NCBI RefSeq assembly: GCF_009192735.1
Contig: NZ_VTFU01000003.1
Location: 372,001 to 436,000 of the forward strand
Source: Arthrobacter gandavensis
Lineage (GTDB): Bacteria > Actinomycetota > Actinomycetes > Actinomycetales > Micrococcaceae
Reading direction: 5' to 3'
Length of the DNA stretch: 64,000 bases
Position numbers and translations under genes: made by a program. How positions within the stretch are numbered: the first letter of the stretch is position 1; every line of letters begins with the position of its first letter. Shown here piece by piece: positions 25,917 through 38,735 of the stretch. The notes beneath the pieces were generated by a model. The model did no database searches and had not been told where the DNA came from. It saw only the letters and a list, made by a program, of their open reading frames with translations.

Positions 25917-25982
25917 GGTGCGGGGCCGGCGTCACAGAGGTGCGGGGCCGCCGTCACAGAGGTGTGGGGCCGCCGTCACTCT
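25917..25982. repeat. Three-copy 22-base direct repeat upstream of the gcv promoter
   Basis: Three 22-base units of the form GGTGYGGGGCCGSCGTCACA run head to tail and end directly against the -35 element at 25984. The copies differ by one or two bases (the third ends ACTCT). The phasing of two helical turns suggests regulator binding or DNA bending, though recent duplication alone could explain it. Confidence 0.85.
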
Positions 25983-25983
25983 C

Positions 25984-26012
25984 TTGATGAGGCACCGGGC
26001 ACAAGGTAGGGT
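25984..26012 (+). promoter_or_regulatory. Housekeeping promoter of the gcv riboswitch operon
   Basis: TTGATG (25984-25989) and TAGGGT (26007-26012) are spaced by 17 bases, a good sigma-70 arrangement for an actinobacterium. Transcription would start near 26019, about 35 bases before the riboswitch P1 stem. Confidence 0.6.
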
Positions 26013-26052
26013 CACTGGTGGAAATACACAAGTGAATATGCCTTTATCAGCC

Positions 26053-26278
26053 GTGGCGGGAGAGTTCCGCAACCAGCAGCCGTATATTGCAGCTCCAGCT
26101 GCAGCCATAACACTGCACCGGCGGGCGCCGTAGGAGCAAACCCTCCCCGGGAATCTCTCAGGCCCCTGTACCGCCACAGCGAGGCAACTCTGGAAAGCAG
26201 CTTGCGCCCCTGGGCGCGCAGCTCACCGACGGTGCAAGCGGGGCCACCCCCGCGGAATCTCTCAGGTCCAATACAGAG
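26053..26278 (+). promoter_or_regulatory. Tandem glycine riboswitch
   Basis: Two glycine aptamers in series precede gcvP. Aptamer I runs 26053-26177, with P1 GTGGCGG/CCGCCAC, the conserved GGAGAG-type bulge, CCGTAGGAGCAA and GAATCTCTCAGGC. Aptamer II runs 26188-26278, with P1 CTCTG/CAGAG, CACCGACGGTGCAAGC and a second GGAATCTCTCAGG. The short linker between them is typical of cooperative glycine riboswitches. Glycine binding should turn on the glycine cleavage operon. The expression platform is the 55 bases before gcvP, where GCGGGGAGGACGC may take part. Confidence 0.95.
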
Positions 26279-26333
26279 CGGGGAGGACGCAACATTCGTT
26301 GGCGTACCCCGTCTGACTTTCCTGGAGCCCCTC

Positions 26334-29225
<2,892 letters not shown>

Positions 29226-29242
29226 AGCGCAAGGAATCCACC

Positions 29243-30376
<1,134 letters not shown>

Positions 30377-30406
30377 CCAGACCCCAAGCCGAGCGCGGCA
30401 GTGAAA

Positions 30407-30451
30407 GATCCAGGGTCCCCTCTCCGAGCTTGCGAGGAGGAGGGCAGGATC
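30407..30451 (+). other. Stable hairpin in the gcvT-gcvH spacer
   Basis: The 191-base gap between gcvT and gcvH is long for this operon and contains a strong imperfect hairpin. GATCC (30407) pairs with GGATC (30447-30451), and CCCTCTCC pairs with the GGAGGAGGG stretch with one bulge. There is no T-tract. It may protect or attenuate the mRNA, or mark a second promoter region. No ORF with a ribosome site was found in the gap. Confidence 0.4.
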
Positions 30452-30567
30452 TGTAACGCTAAGGGACGTTGGAATACCGCCGCCGCTCCCAACGCACGCG
30501 GCCCACGCAGCAACCTAGACTTTGAACTAAACCTGAAGCATGCAGCAGATCTAGAAAGGCACACCCG

Positions 30568-30945
30568 ATGAGCAAAGTTGACGCAGGACTCCGCTATTCC
30601 GCCGAACACGAGTGGGTGGACGGCTCCACTCCCATGAAGGTCGGCATCTCCGCCGTCGCCGCCGACGCCCTGGGCGACGTCGTGTACGTGGACCTGCCCG
30701 AGGTGGGCACCGTCATTACCGCCGGTGAAACCTGCGGCGAAGTCGAGTCCACCAAGTCCGTCTCGGACCTGTACGCACCGGTGTCCGGCGAGATTGTCGA
30801 GATCAACCAGGAAGCCGTGGACAACCCCGCCCTGCTGAACGAGGACCCGTACGGCGCCGGCTGGCTCTTCACGGTCAACACCACCTCCGAGGGCGCACTG
30901 CTCAGCGCCGAGGAGTACGCAGAGAAGAACGGCGGCGAGCTGTGA
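30568..30945 (+). CDS. gcvH: Glycine cleavage system H protein
   Basis: This 125-aa lipoyl carrier shuttles the aminomethyl group between P, T and L proteins. The lipoylated lysine is Lys63 in [31 protein letters not shown] precedes the ATG. Its TGA overlaps the glyA GTG (GTGA), coupling supply of methylene-THF to serine hydroxymethyltransferase. Length and motif are standard. Confidence 0.97.
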   Translation: MSKVDAGLRYSAEHEWVDGSTPMKVGISAVAADALGDVVYVDLPEVGTVITAGETCGEVESTKSVSDLYAPVSGEIVEINQEAVDNPALLNEDPYGAGWLFTVNTTSEGALLSAEEYAEKNGGEL

Positions 30946-32243
30946 CCGATTACCTGAACGGCCACCTCGCGCAGATTGATCCGGAGGTTGCGGAGCAGAT
31001 CGACAACGAGCGGCGCCGCCAGCAGTCCGGGCTGGAAATGATCGCTTCCGAAAACCACACCTCGGTGGCGGTCATGGAAGCCCAGGGCTCAGTGCTGACC
31101 AACAAGTATGCCGAGGGCTACCCGGGCCGGCGCTACTACGGCGGCTGCGAATACGTGGACGTCATCGAGCAGCTGGCCATTGACCGCGCCAAGGACCTCT
31201 TCGGCGCAAACTTCGCCAATGTCCAGCCGCACTCCGGCGCCCAGGCCAATGCCTCTGTCATGCACGCCCTGATCCGTCCCGGCGACACCATCCTGGGCCT
31301 GTCCCTGGCGCACGGCGGGCACCTCACCCACGGCATGAAGATCAACTTCTCCGGACGCCTTTACAACGTGGTCCCGTACAACGTTGCCGAAGACACCCAG
31401 CAGATCGACATGGCGGAGGTCGAGCGCCTGGCGCAGGAGCACCAGCCCAAGCTGATCGTGGCCGGCTGGTCCGCGTACGCCCGGCAGCTGGACTTCGCCG
31501 AGTTCCGCCGCATCGCCGATTCGGTGGGCGCCTACCTGATGGTGGACATGGCCCACTTCGCCGGCCTCGTGGCCGCCGGACTGCACCCCAGCCCGGTCCC
31601 GCACGCCCACGTGGTCACCTCCACCACGCACAAGACCCTGGCCGGTCCGCGCGGCGGCATCATCCTCTCCAACGATGCCGACATCGCGAAGAAGATCAAC
31701 TCCGCCGTCTTCCCCGGTCAGCAGGGCGGCCCGCTGGAGCACGTCATCGCCGGCAAGGCCACCGCCTTCAAAATTGCCGCAACGCCCGAGTTCAGGGAGC
31801 GCCAGGAGCGCACCCTGGCCGGTGCGCGGATCCTGGCCGAGCGATTGCTCGCCGACGACGTCTCCGCCAAGGGGATTTCCGTCATCTCCGGCGGCACCGA
31901 CGTGCACCTGGTGCTGGTGGACCTGCGCAACGCCGCCCTCAACGGGCAGGAAGCCGAGGACCGCCTTGCGCAGATCGACATTACCGTGAACCGCAACGCC
32001 GTCCCGTTCGATCCCCGCCCGCCGATGGTGACCTCCGGCCTGCGGATCGGCACCCCGGCACTGGCCACGCGCGGGTTCGGCGAGGACGCGTTCCGCGAGG
32101 TGGCGGACATCATTGCGCTGGCGCTCATCGCCGGCGACGACGATGACCTCTCACCGCTGAAGGACCGCGTCTCCGCACTGGCCTCCGCGCATCCCCTCTA
32201 CACCGGGGTGGCCGACCTGGCCTCCTCACCGGCGCACGTTTAA
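30942..32243 (+). CDS. glyA: Serine hydroxymethyltransferase
   Basis: This 433-aa PLP enzyme combines glycine with methylene-THF to make serine, or the reverse. PLP binding is through Lys in [28 protein letters not shown] residues ([10 protein letters not shown]) lie near the N-terminus and [18 protein letters not shown] follows. Placement after gcvPTH and before sdaA suggests this copy works in the serine-forming direction. Whether another glyA exists outside the window is unknown. Confidence 0.97.
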   Translation: MTDYLNGHLAQIDPEVAEQIDNERRRQQSGLEMIASENHTSVAVMEAQGSVLTNKYAEGYPGRRYYGGCEYVDVIEQLAIDRAKDLFGANFANVQPHSGAQANASVMHALIRPGDTILGLSLAHGGHLTHGMKINFSGRLYNVVPYNVAEDTQQIDMAEVERLAQEHQPKLIVAGWSAYARQLDFAEFRRIADSVGAYLMVDMAHFAGLVAAGLHPSPVPHAHVVTSTTHKTLAGPRGGIILSNDADIAKKINSAVFPGQQGGPLEHVIAGKATAFKIAATPEFRERQERTLAGARILAERLLADDVSAKGISVISGGTDVHLVLVDLRNAALNGQEAEDRLAQIDITVNRNAVPFDPRPPMVTSGLRIGTPALATRGFGEDAFREVADIIALALIAGDDDDLSPLKDRVSALASAHPLYTGVADLASSPAHV

Positions 32244-32252
32244 GGACCCCCA

Positions 32253-33668
32253 ATGGCTGTCGGCGTTTTTGACCTGTTCTCCGTGGGCATCGGCCCATCG
32301 AGCTCACACACCGTGGGCCCGATGCGCGCCGCTGCCGTTTTTGCGGGCGAGCTGGTTGACGCCGGCGTCCTGTCCGCCGTGGCCGGGCTCCGCGTTGACC
32401 TGTACGGGTCACTCGCGGCGACCGGCCGCGGCCACGGCACCATGACAGCGGTCCTGCTCGGGCTGGAGGGTTTTGCGCCTGAAAAAATCCTCCCCGAAGA
32501 GGTCGAAGAACGCCTTGCCGCCATCGAGGCAACCCGGAAACTGCAGCTCTGCTCGCAGGTCCCCGGGGCCGATTCCCGGATCCTGGAATACGGGGAAGCG
32601 GACATCGTGCTGCACCCGCTCACCGTGCTGCCGCGGCACACAAACGGCCTGAAGTTTGCCGCCTCCGGCGCCGACGGCACGGTGCTGCACGAGGCCACCT
32701 TCTTCTCGGTCGGCGGCGGCTTCATTGTCCGCGACGGCGAGGAAGACGCCGCCCGGCAGGAACTGGAGTCCACCAAGGCAGCATTGCCGTTCCCGTTCCG
32801 CACCGCCGTCGGGCTCCTGCAGCACTGCACCGACAACGGGCTCAGCGTCAGCGAGGTGATGCTGGAAAACGAAAAGGCCTCCGGCACCGAGGCTGACATC
32901 CGGTCCGGACTGCTGCACATCCGCGACGTCATGGAGGAATGCAAGAATTCCGCCATCGCGCGCACCGGACTGCTGCCCGGCGGACTGAAAGTCCGCCGCC
33001 GCGCACCGGCCTGGCACACCCGGCTTCGCGCCGAGGACCCGGACCGGGACCCGAAATTCTGGCAGGAATGGGTGAACCTCGTCGCGCTGGCCGTCAACGA
33101 GGAAAACGCCTCCGGCGGCCGCGTGGTCACCGCACCCACCAACGGCGCGGCCGGCATCATTCCCGCCGTCATGTTCTATGCCACGCATTACGGTCCGGGC
33201 ATGGACACCGCCACGCAGGAGCAGAAGGACGACGTCGTCGTGCGCTTTCTGCTCACCGCCGGCGCCGTCGGGGTCCTGTACAAGGAACAGGCCTCCATCT
33301 CCGGTGCCGAAGTGGGCTGCCAGGGCGAGGTGGGATCGGCGTCGTCCATGGCCGCCGCCGGGCTGGCCGAGATTCTGGGCGGCACGCCTGAACAGGTGGA
33401 GAACGCCGCCGAAATCGCCATGGAGCACAATTTGGGCCTCACCTGCGATCCGATTGGCGGCCTGGTGCAGGTGCCCTGCATTGAACGCAACGCCATCGGC
33501 GCCGCCAAAGCCGTCAACGCTGCCAAAATGGCGCTGTGGGGCGACGGCGACCACCGGGTTTCGCTGGACGAAGTCATTGTGACCATGCGGGAAACCGGCC
33601 GCGACATGAGCTCCAAGTACAAGGAAACCGCGCTCGGCGGCCTCGCCGTCAACGTGGTGGAGTGCTGA
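32253..33668 (+). CDS. sdaA: L-serine ammonia-lyase (iron-sulfur, single chain)
   Basis: This 471-aa fused L-serine dehydratase converts serine to pyruvate and ammonia. The N-terminal regulatory part begins [26 protein letters not shown]. The catalytic part holds [16 protein letters not shown] and 4Fe-4S cysteines in [18 protein letters not shown] and [17 protein letters not shown]. It starts nine bases after glyA. The operon therefore routes two glycines through serine to pyruvate. Only the L-protein (dihydrolipoyl dehydrogenase) is missing, as usual. Confidence 0.97.
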   Translation: MAVGVFDLFSVGIGPSSSHTVGPMRAAAVFAGELVDAGVLSAVAGLRVDLYGSLAATGRGHGTMTAVLLGLEGFAPEKILPEEVEERLAAIEATRKLQLCSQVPGADSRILEYGEADIVLHPLTVLPRHTNGLKFAASGADGTVLHEATFFSVGGGFIVRDGEEDAARQELESTKAALPFPFRTAVGLLQHCTDNGLSVSEVMLENEKASGTEADIRSGLLHIRDVMEECKNSAIARTGLLPGGLKVRRRAPAWHTRLRAEDPDRDPKFWQEWVNLVALAVNEENASGGRVVTAPTNGAAGIIPAVMFYATHYGPGMDTATQEQKDDVVVRFLLTAGAVGVLYKEQASISGAEVGCQGEVGSASSMAAAGLAEILGGTPEQVENAAEIAMEHNLGLTCDPIGGLVQVPCIERNAIGAAKAVNAAKMALWGDGDHRVSLDEVIVTMRETGRDMSSKYKETALGGLAVNVVEC

Positions 33669-33687
33669 TTTCGAACACTGTGACGGG

Positions 33688-33731
33688 TTGAGCCGCAGCT
33701 GTTCCTTTGATAGACAGTAAGTGCACTTAGT
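33688..33731 (+). promoter_or_regulatory. Promoter with overlapping AGTAAG-N4-CTTA palindrome
   Basis: TTGAGC (33688-33693) and TAGACA (33711-33716) are 17 bases apart. The palindrome AGTAAGTGCACTTAGT (33716-33731, core TAAGTGCACTTA) abuts the -10 and so covers the expected transcription start. The same arrangement occurs at 47051-47096. It should drive the 33770-34416 pair. Confidence 0.55.
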
Positions 33732-33769
33732 AATGCACCGGCTGTCTCTTTGAGCGGAAGGAATCCACC

Positions 33770-33994
33770 ATGGCTGAACGCGGAAACACCACCCACGGTT
33801 CTCGGTTGGACGACGAAATGAAAACCGAAACTCAGGGGCTGACGAAAAACACGCTGCCGGACCACGCGGAGGAATGGCGCCAGCCGGAGCCGATGCCCGA
33901 TGACACGGATTCCGGGGAGGTTTTGGACGCGATGGAACCGAACCGCACGTCCGATGCCGGGGAGTCGGGCCGCAACTCCGGAAAGGATGCGTAA
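33770..33994 (+). CDS. Small acidic hypothetical protein (74 aa)
   Basis: GGAAGGAA precedes this 74-residue, very hydrophilic protein with no predicted fold (MAERGNTTHGSRLDDEMK at the start; DTDSGEVLDAMEPNRT inside). The sequence is rich in Asp, Glu, Thr and Gly, as in disordered stress proteins. Its stop overlaps the next ATG by one base. I do not recognise a family. Coupling to a ChaB/Rho-N protein and the shared promoter palindrome suggest a general-stress role. Confidence 0.75.
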   Translation: MAERGNTTHGSRLDDEMKTETQGLTKNTLPDHAEEWRQPEPMPDDTDSGEVLDAMEPNRTSDAGESGRNSGKDA

Positions 33995-34416
33995 TGCCCA
34001 AGACCGGCAAAAACGATTCCGCCAAGAAGAGCGAACTGCCCTCAACCCTGCAGCGCTCCGACAAAAAGGCCCAGGACACCTTCGCGAAGACCTACGATTC
34101 TGCGGTGGAGGAGTACGGCGAGGGGGAGCGCGCGGCACGGACGGCCTACTCCTCCCTGAAGCACACGCATGAAAAAGTGGGCGATCACTGGGAGCCCAAG
34201 GAAGAATCGGGCCCCTCGGACGCCAAGGCCGCGGGCGGTCGGAACTCCGGCGGGAAAACGGCTGGCGGCGTGGACGCCAATTCCTCCAAGGAACACCTGT
34301 ATGAAGTGGCCTCAAAGCTGGACATCTCCGGACGCTCCAGCATGAATAAGGATGAACTGGTGAAGGCCATCCAAAAGGCCAACGAGAAGGAAACCCGCAA
34401 GGCCCGGGAAAGCTAG
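33994..34416 (+). CDS. ChaB-like / Rho N-terminal-domain protein
   Basis: This 140-aa basic protein has two visible parts. The N-terminal half (LPSTLQRSDKKAQDTFAKTYDSAVEEYGEGERAARTAYSSLKHTHEKVGDHWEPK) matches the ChaB pattern. A Gly/Ser linker follows, then a SAP/Rho-N-like helix-turn-helix (KEHLYEVASKLDISGRSSMNKDELVKAIQKAN). Rho-N modules bind single-stranded nucleic acid. Proteins of this shape are widespread in soil actinobacteria and usually stress-associated. It overlaps the upstream small gene. Confidence 0.85.
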   Translation: MPKTGKNDSAKKSELPSTLQRSDKKAQDTFAKTYDSAVEEYGEGERAARTAYSSLKHTHEKVGDHWEPKEESGPSDAKAAGGRNSGGKTAGGVDANSSKEHLYEVASKLDISGRSSMNKDELVKAIQKANEKETRKARES

Positions 34417-34452
34417 GCCTGCGGGGATCCTTTCGCCGGCCGGAAGGGCGCC

Positions 34453-35343
34453 TTACTTCACGGCGCCCATCGACAGGCCGCGCACCAGCTGTTTCTGGGC
34501 CACCCATCCGGCCAGCACCACCGGCAGGGATGCGAGGACCGAGGCCGCCGACAGCTGTGCCAGGTACAGGCCCTCGCTGGTCATCTGCGACACCAGGAAC
34601 ACCGGCACCGTGGCGGACCGGGCGGCTGTGAGGTTCAGGGCGAAGAAGAATTCGTTCCAAGCGAAGATGACGCAGATCAGGGCGGTGGCGGCCAATCCCG
34701 GGGCGACCATCGGCATCAGTACCCGCCACAGGGTTTTCAGCAGCCCCGCACCGTCCATCTGGGCCGCCTCCAGCACCTCGCCCGGAACCTCCTGGAAGAA
34801 GGAGCGCATCATCCACACCGCGATGGGCAGGTTCATGGAGGTGTAGAGGACCACCAGGGTCCAGATGTTGTCCAGCACTTTCAGCTGGCCGGCAATGACG
34901 TAGATCGGCATGATGACCGCGACGACGGGGAGCATGCGGGTGGAAATGAAGAAGAACAGAACGTCCTGCGTCTTTTTGACCGGCCGGATACTCAGGGCGT
35001 AGGAGGCCGGCACCGCCATGATGACCACCAGGATCGTGGAGACGCCCGTGGCGATCATGGAGTTGACGAAGTAGGTCCCCGCCCCGGCGTCGAGCACGGC
35101 CCGGTACTGGTCCAGCGTTGGGGTGAAAAAGAACGTTGGCGGGTTGGATGCCGCCGCGGACTCCTGCTTGAAGGAAGTAAGCACCATCCACAGCACCGGG
35201 GAGAAGAACCCGATGGCGATGATCCAGGTCAGCGCCGTCAGCAGCGACCCGCCCGTCCGGGGCCGTCCGCGGCGTGCCGGCGACGGCGTCCTGCTGACCG
35301 GTGGTGTGCTTTCGGGGGAAGCCGATTCTGTCTGTGTGGCCAC
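34453..35343 (-). CDS. Carbohydrate ABC transporter permease (MalG-like)
   Basis: This 296-aa inner-membrane protein has six hydrophobic segments. The EAA loop reads EVPGEVLEAAQMDGAGLLKTLWRVLMPMVAPGL. A disordered Ser/Pro/Arg N-terminus precedes the first helix. It ends GAVK, typical of the MalG group, whose C-terminal tail contacts the ATPase. It starts two bases after the partner permease stop. No ATPase is encoded nearby; the shared MsiK-type ATPase common in actinobacteria is the likely partner. Polyol import is inferred from the mannitol-type dehydrogenase. Confidence 0.93.
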   Translation of the reverse strand: MATQTESASPESTPPVSRTPSPARRGRPRTGGSLLTALTWIIAIGFFSPVLWMVLTSFKQESAAASNPPTFFFTPTLDQYRAVLDAGAGTYFVNSMIATGVSTILVVIMAVPASYALSIRPVKKTQDVLFFFISTRMLPVVAVIMPIYVIAGQLKVLDNIWTLVVLYTSMNLPIAVWMMRSFFQEVPGEVLEAAQMDGAGLLKTLWRVLMPMVAPGLAATALICVIFAWNEFFFALNLTAARSATVPVFLVSQMTSEGLYLAQLSAASVLASLPVVLAGWVAQKQLVRGLSMGAVK

Positions 35344-35345
35344 GG

Positions 35346-36290
35346 CTAGTCCTTTACGTCGAAGCTGCGGAAGATCAGGCGGAGGGCGAAGGTGGCCACG
35401 ATGATCGTGGCAATGACCACCACAACACCCATGGCGGCGGCCTGGCCGATGTCGAAGCCGAGGAAGGCCCGCTGGTAGATGTAGAACGGCAGGTTTGCAC
35501 TGGCCGTCCCGGGTCCGCCCGCCGTCATGAGGTAGATCTGGTCAAAGGTGTTCACCACGTAGATGGCGCCGAGCAGGATCCCCAGCTCGATGTAGCGGCG
35601 CAGCTGCGGGAGGGTGACGGAGATGAAGGTCCGCCACCATCCGGCACCGTCCACCTGCGCCGCTTCCAGCACATCCTTGGGCTGGGCCTGCAGTCCGGCC
35701 AGGACCAGCAGCATCATGAACGGGGTCCACTGCCACACCAGGGACATCAGGATCGAGGCGATCGGGTGGGTGGAGGTCCAGTCCACCGGCGAGATCCCCA
35801 CCAGCCCAATCAGCCAGTTCAGCAGGCCGTAGCTGGGATTGAGGATGGACACGGACCACAGCAGGGAACCGGCCACCGGCATGATGAGGAACGGTGTGAT
35901 GAGCAGCGTCCGGACCACGCCGCGGCCGGCAAAGGAGCGGTCCAGGAGCAGGGCAAAGACAATTCCGAGGAGCATCGCGAAAAAGACGCAGCCCAAGGTG
36001 AAGATCACGCTGTTCAGCGCAGCCTGCCGGAAGGTGGAATCAGCGAAGATCTCCACGTAATTGGACAGCCCCACAAACCGGTCCCCGTCGGGGTTGAGCA
36101 GGTTCCAGTTCTGCAGGGAATACCAGATGGTGAACAGGAACGGCACCTGGGTCACTATCAGCGTGAAGATCAGGGCCGGCAGCAGCGGTCCGCGCCGCCG
36201 CCAGCCCTCGGCCCGGGAAATGCCCCGGGACTGCCGCTGTTCCGCGTCGCGCCGGACTTTCTGGTGATGCTTGTCTACCAGGCTGGTCAT
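35346..36290 (-). CDS. Sugar ABC transporter permease (MalF-like)
   Basis: This 314-aa permease has six predicted membrane segments and the EAA motif QPKDVLEAAQVDGAGWWRTFISVTLPQLR. It carries a basic N-terminal tail (DKHHQKVRRDAEQRQSRG). It overlaps the binding-protein stop by four bases and is followed two bases later by the MalG-like permease. It forms the heterodimeric channel of a CUT1-type importer, probably for polyols. Confidence 0.93.
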   Translation of the reverse strand: MTSLVDKHHQKVRRDAEQRQSRGISRAEGWRRRGPLLPALIFTLIVTQVPFLFTIWYSLQNWNLLNPDGDRFVGLSNYVEIFADSTFRQAALNSVIFTLGCVFFAMLLGIVFALLLDRSFAGRGVVRTLLITPFLIMPVAGSLLWSVSILNPSYGLLNWLIGLVGISPVDWTSTHPIASILMSLVWQWTPFMMLLVLAGLQAQPKDVLEAAQVDGAGWWRTFISVTLPQLRRYIELGILLGAIYVVNTFDQIYLMTAGGPGTASANLPFYIYQRAFLGFDIGQAAAMGVVVVIATIIVATFALRLIFRSFDVKD

Positions 36291-37669
36291 TGGTTTTCTC
36301 CTGACTGGTAGCTGTCCGCGACGGTTTCGGCATAGCGCTGGGACTGCTCCAGCGCTTCGGCCACTGTCTTCTGTCCCGCAATGGCGGCGGAAATCTGCTG
36401 TGCCACCCTGGTGCCGAGGTCCTGGAATTCGGGGATCCCCACAAACTGCAGGCCGGGATACGGGACTCCGCCCACCATGCTGGTTTCCTGCGATGCGCCG
36501 GCCATGGCAGAGAGCGTGGGTTCGGCGTAGTTCTCTGCCACCTCGGCATATTCGGGGATCTCATAGGTCGAGAGCCGGCTGCCCGGCGGGACCCGTTCCC
36601 AGCTGATTTCCTCGCCCACGAGCTTGATGTAGTCCTTGTTGGTCATCCACGAGATGAAGTCCCAGGCGGCGTCCTTCTTTTGGCTCGTCTCGGGAATCGC
36701 CAGCGACCAGCTGTACAGCCAGCCGGAGGATTCCGTTTCCTCGACCGGCGCCTGGGCGTAGCCCGTTTTTCCGACCACCAGGGATGAATCCGGGTCCTCC
36801 ACCGACGAGACCATGGACGTTGCGTCGTACCACATGGCTGCGGTGCCCTGGCTGTACTGGGTCAGGCAGTCACCGAATCCGCTGGTGGCGGCACCGGGCT
36901 GGCCGGAGGAGCGGACCAGGTCCACGTAATCGGTCACGGCGGCTTCCACCTCGGGGGAATCCAGAGTGGCGTTCCAGTCCTCGTCGAACCAGCCTCCGCC
37001 GTAGGTGTTCATCATGGTGCTCAGCGGTGCCATCACCTCGCCCCAGCCGGCCAACCCCCGGAGGCAGATGCCGGAGAACCCGTTGTCAGGGTCATGGAGC
37101 CGCTCCGCAAAATCCGCCACGTCGTCCCAGGTGGGCCGCTCCGGCATCACCAGGCCTTCCGCCTCGAAAATGTCCTCGCGGTAGGCCAGGAAGGAGGATT
37201 CGCCGTAAAACGGCACGGAATACAGATCCCCTTCGTAGCTCAGGGCTTCGCGGATGTTGGGAACAAAATCGTCCGGATCGTAGCCTTCGGTGGTGTCGGC
37301 GTACTCCTGCAGGTTGGTGATCCAGCCGTTTTCGGCCCACATGGGGGTCTCGTAGTTGGAGATCATGACGACGTCGAACTCGCCGCCGCCCGTGGCCACC
37401 GACGCCGTGATCTTGGCGCGGGCCTCGTTCTCCGGAAGGGATACGAAGCGGGCGTCGACGTCGGGGTACTGTTCGCGGAAATTCTCTTCCAGCGAGATGG
37501 CGTCCGTCATCTGCGGATTGGAAACGATGGCCACCACTATCTCTTCGGGGCCTGCCGCGCTGCCGCCGCCGCACCCGGTGAGTACGAGGGCAAGCGCCGC
37601 AGCAGAGGCTGCCGCTGCTTTTCGGCCGGCCCGGGAAATGCGGACCGCTCCGCTGCGTCCTGGTCTCAT
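36287..37669 (-). CDS. Carbohydrate ABC transporter substrate-binding lipoprotein
   Basis: This 460-aa extracellular solute-binding protein (family 1) has a signal peptide and lipobox VLTGC (Cys33 from the chosen start). The mature part shows the usual SBP features (VVMISNYETPMWAENGWITNLQEY; GICLRGLAGWGEVMAPLSTMMNTYGG). The second ATG has AAGGGTGA at good spacing and was chosen; an ATG six codons upstream is possible. It is first in the minus-strand transport operon, divergent from the SorC gene. The substrate is probably a sugar alcohol because the locus closes with a mannitol-type dehydrogenase. Confidence 0.93.
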   Translation of the reverse strand: MRPGRSGAVRISRAGRKAAAASAAALALVLTGCGGGSAAGPEEIVVAIVSNPQMTDAISLEENFREQYPDVDARFVSLPENEARAKITASVATGGGEFDVVMISNYETPMWAENGWITNLQEYADTTEGYDPDDFVPNIREALSYEGDLYSVPFYGESSFLAYREDIFEAEGLVMPERPTWDDVADFAERLHDPDNGFSGICLRGLAGWGEVMAPLSTMMNTYGGGWFDEDWNATLDSPEVEAAVTDYVDLVRSSGQPGAATSGFGDCLTQYSQGTAAMWYDATSMVSSVEDPDSSLVVGKTGYAQAPVEETESSGWLYSWSLAIPETSQKKDAAWDFISWMTNKDYIKLVGEEISWERVPPGSRLSTYEIPEYAEVAENYAEPTLSAMAGASQETSMVGGVPYPGLQFVGIPEFQDLGTRVAQQISAAIAGQKTVAEALEQSQRYAETVADSYQSGENQ

Positions 37670-37703
37670 GCAGTCACCCTTGCTCATGTGAGAACTTCTC
37701 TAC

Positions 37704-37746
37704 GCTCATTTGTGGAGCCACTGTAAGCAGATAGACTCCAATGAGC
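37704..37746. promoter_or_regulatory. Possible SorC operator (inverted repeat)
   Basis: GCTCATT (37704-37710) and AATGAGC (37740-37746) are perfect inverted seven-base arms separated by 29 bases, with related GGAG/CTCC bases inside. Long two-part operators are usual for SorC/DeoR-type regulators. The site lies beside the divergent transporter and overlaps the longest possible SorC start, which would favour a downstream start. Confidence 0.35.
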
Positions 37747-38735
37747 AACCGGAAGACGTCATTTTCGAGAAGGGTCAGGGTCAGGTCATCGCCGCCACAG
37801 ACTGGTCCCACGAGGAACTCCTGGCCAGGATGAGCCAGGATTATTACCTCTCCCACCACTCCAAAGTGGAGATTGCCCGCAACTACGGAATGTCGCGCTT
37901 CCAAGTGGCGCGCTACCTCGAAGAGGCGCTGGCGCTGGGCATCGTGCATATCGACATCCGCTTTCCCGCCCCGGCTTCGGGCCTCGACCCCGAGCGCCTG
38001 GCGGACCTCCTCGGTGTTGAGCACGTCGGCATTACTCCGACCGGTGCTGACGACCTGACCACCCGTGAAGCGATGGCGCGGAAAGCAGCCTCGGAGCTGA
38101 TGGCAGCGGCTTCCCGCAATGCCACGCTGGGCATTTCCTGGTCCCGGACGCTGGACCTCGCGGCCCGGCACGTGACGGCCCTCCCGCCGTGCAGCATTGT
38201 CCAGCTGGCCGGGGGGCTTCCGGTTCCCGGCAGCGGCAACTCCCTGGAGCTGATCCAAAGCCTGGGCAGGCATCCCGGGGTCAAGACCTGGCCGCTGTGG
38301 GCGCCCCTGGTGGTGGAGAATGCCGGCACCGCCGGCAGCCTGCGCCGGCAGCCGGAAATCGCTGACACGCTGGCCCGGGCGGACGGGCTGGATGTCGCCG
38401 TCGTTGCCGTGGGTGCGTGGATGCCTGGCCTGTCCACGGTGTGGAACAGGGTGGATAACCGGCTCCGGCTGCAGGCCGCCCGGGCCGGTGCCGTTGCCGA
38501 ATGTTCCGGCCGGCTGCTGGATGGGGCAGGACAGCCCGTCGATTCCGAACTCGAGGAGCGGGTGCTGGCCGTCACCGTGTCACAGCTGCAGCACACGCCC
38601 AAGGTGGTGGCCGTGGCCCAGGGTGCCGCCCGCGCCGATGCTGTCCGGGCGGTGCTGGCGGCCGGGTTTGTCACCACCCTGCTGGTGGATGAGGAGCTGG
38701 CGGCCGCACTGTCGGGTGAAGCCGCACCGGCCTAG
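37710..38735 (+). CDS. SorC family sugar-binding transcriptional regulator
   Basis: This protein of up to 341 aa has an N-terminal helix-turn-helix (HHSKVEIARNYGMSRFQVARYLEEALALGIV) and a SorC sugar-binding domain (LGISWSRTLDLAARHV; VAVGAWMPGLSTVWNR; VAVAQGAARADAVRAVLAAG). SorC proteins sense phosphorylated sugars and control nearby polyol or sugar genes. The only in-frame starts are this TTG, without a ribosome site, and an ATG at 37830, so the N-terminus is uncertain. It is divergent from the ABC importer and convergent with the dehydrogenase, overlapping it by four bases. Confidence 0.85.
   Translation: MWSHCKQIDSNEQPEDVIFEKGQGQVIAATDWSHEELLARMSQDYYLSHHSKVEIARNYGMSRFQVARYLEEALALGIVHIDIRFPAPASGLDPERLADLLGVEHVGITPTGADDLTTREAMARKAASELMAAASRNATLGISWSRTLDLAARHVTALPPCSIVQLAGGLPVPGSGNSLELIQSLGRHPGVKTWPLWAPLVVENAGTAGSLRRQPEIADTLARADGLDVAVVAVGAWMPGLSTVWNRVDNRLRLQAARAGAVAECSGRLLDGAGQPVDSELEERVLAVTVSQLQHTPKVVAVAQGAARADAVRAVLAAGFVTTLLVDEELAAALSGEAAPA

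Larger units (their letters stand above)
25709..26052. other. Intergenic region between the permease and the glycine riboswitch
   Basis: No gene was found here. It contains two copies of TTGGCGCCAC (25796-25805 and 25849-25858), the three-copy 22-base repeat at 25917-25982 and the promoter at 25984-26012 described separately. The permease promoter must also lie here, but I could not locate it. Confidence 0.6.

Noticed and set aside
25917-25982. Possible CRISPR-like array
   Set aside because: The 22-base units are head to tail with no spacers, and no cas gene is present.
34453-37669. Broken ABC transporter because no ATPase gene is present
   Set aside because: CUT1 importers in actinobacteria commonly share one ATPase (MsiK-type) encoded elsewhere; both permeases and the binding protein are complete.
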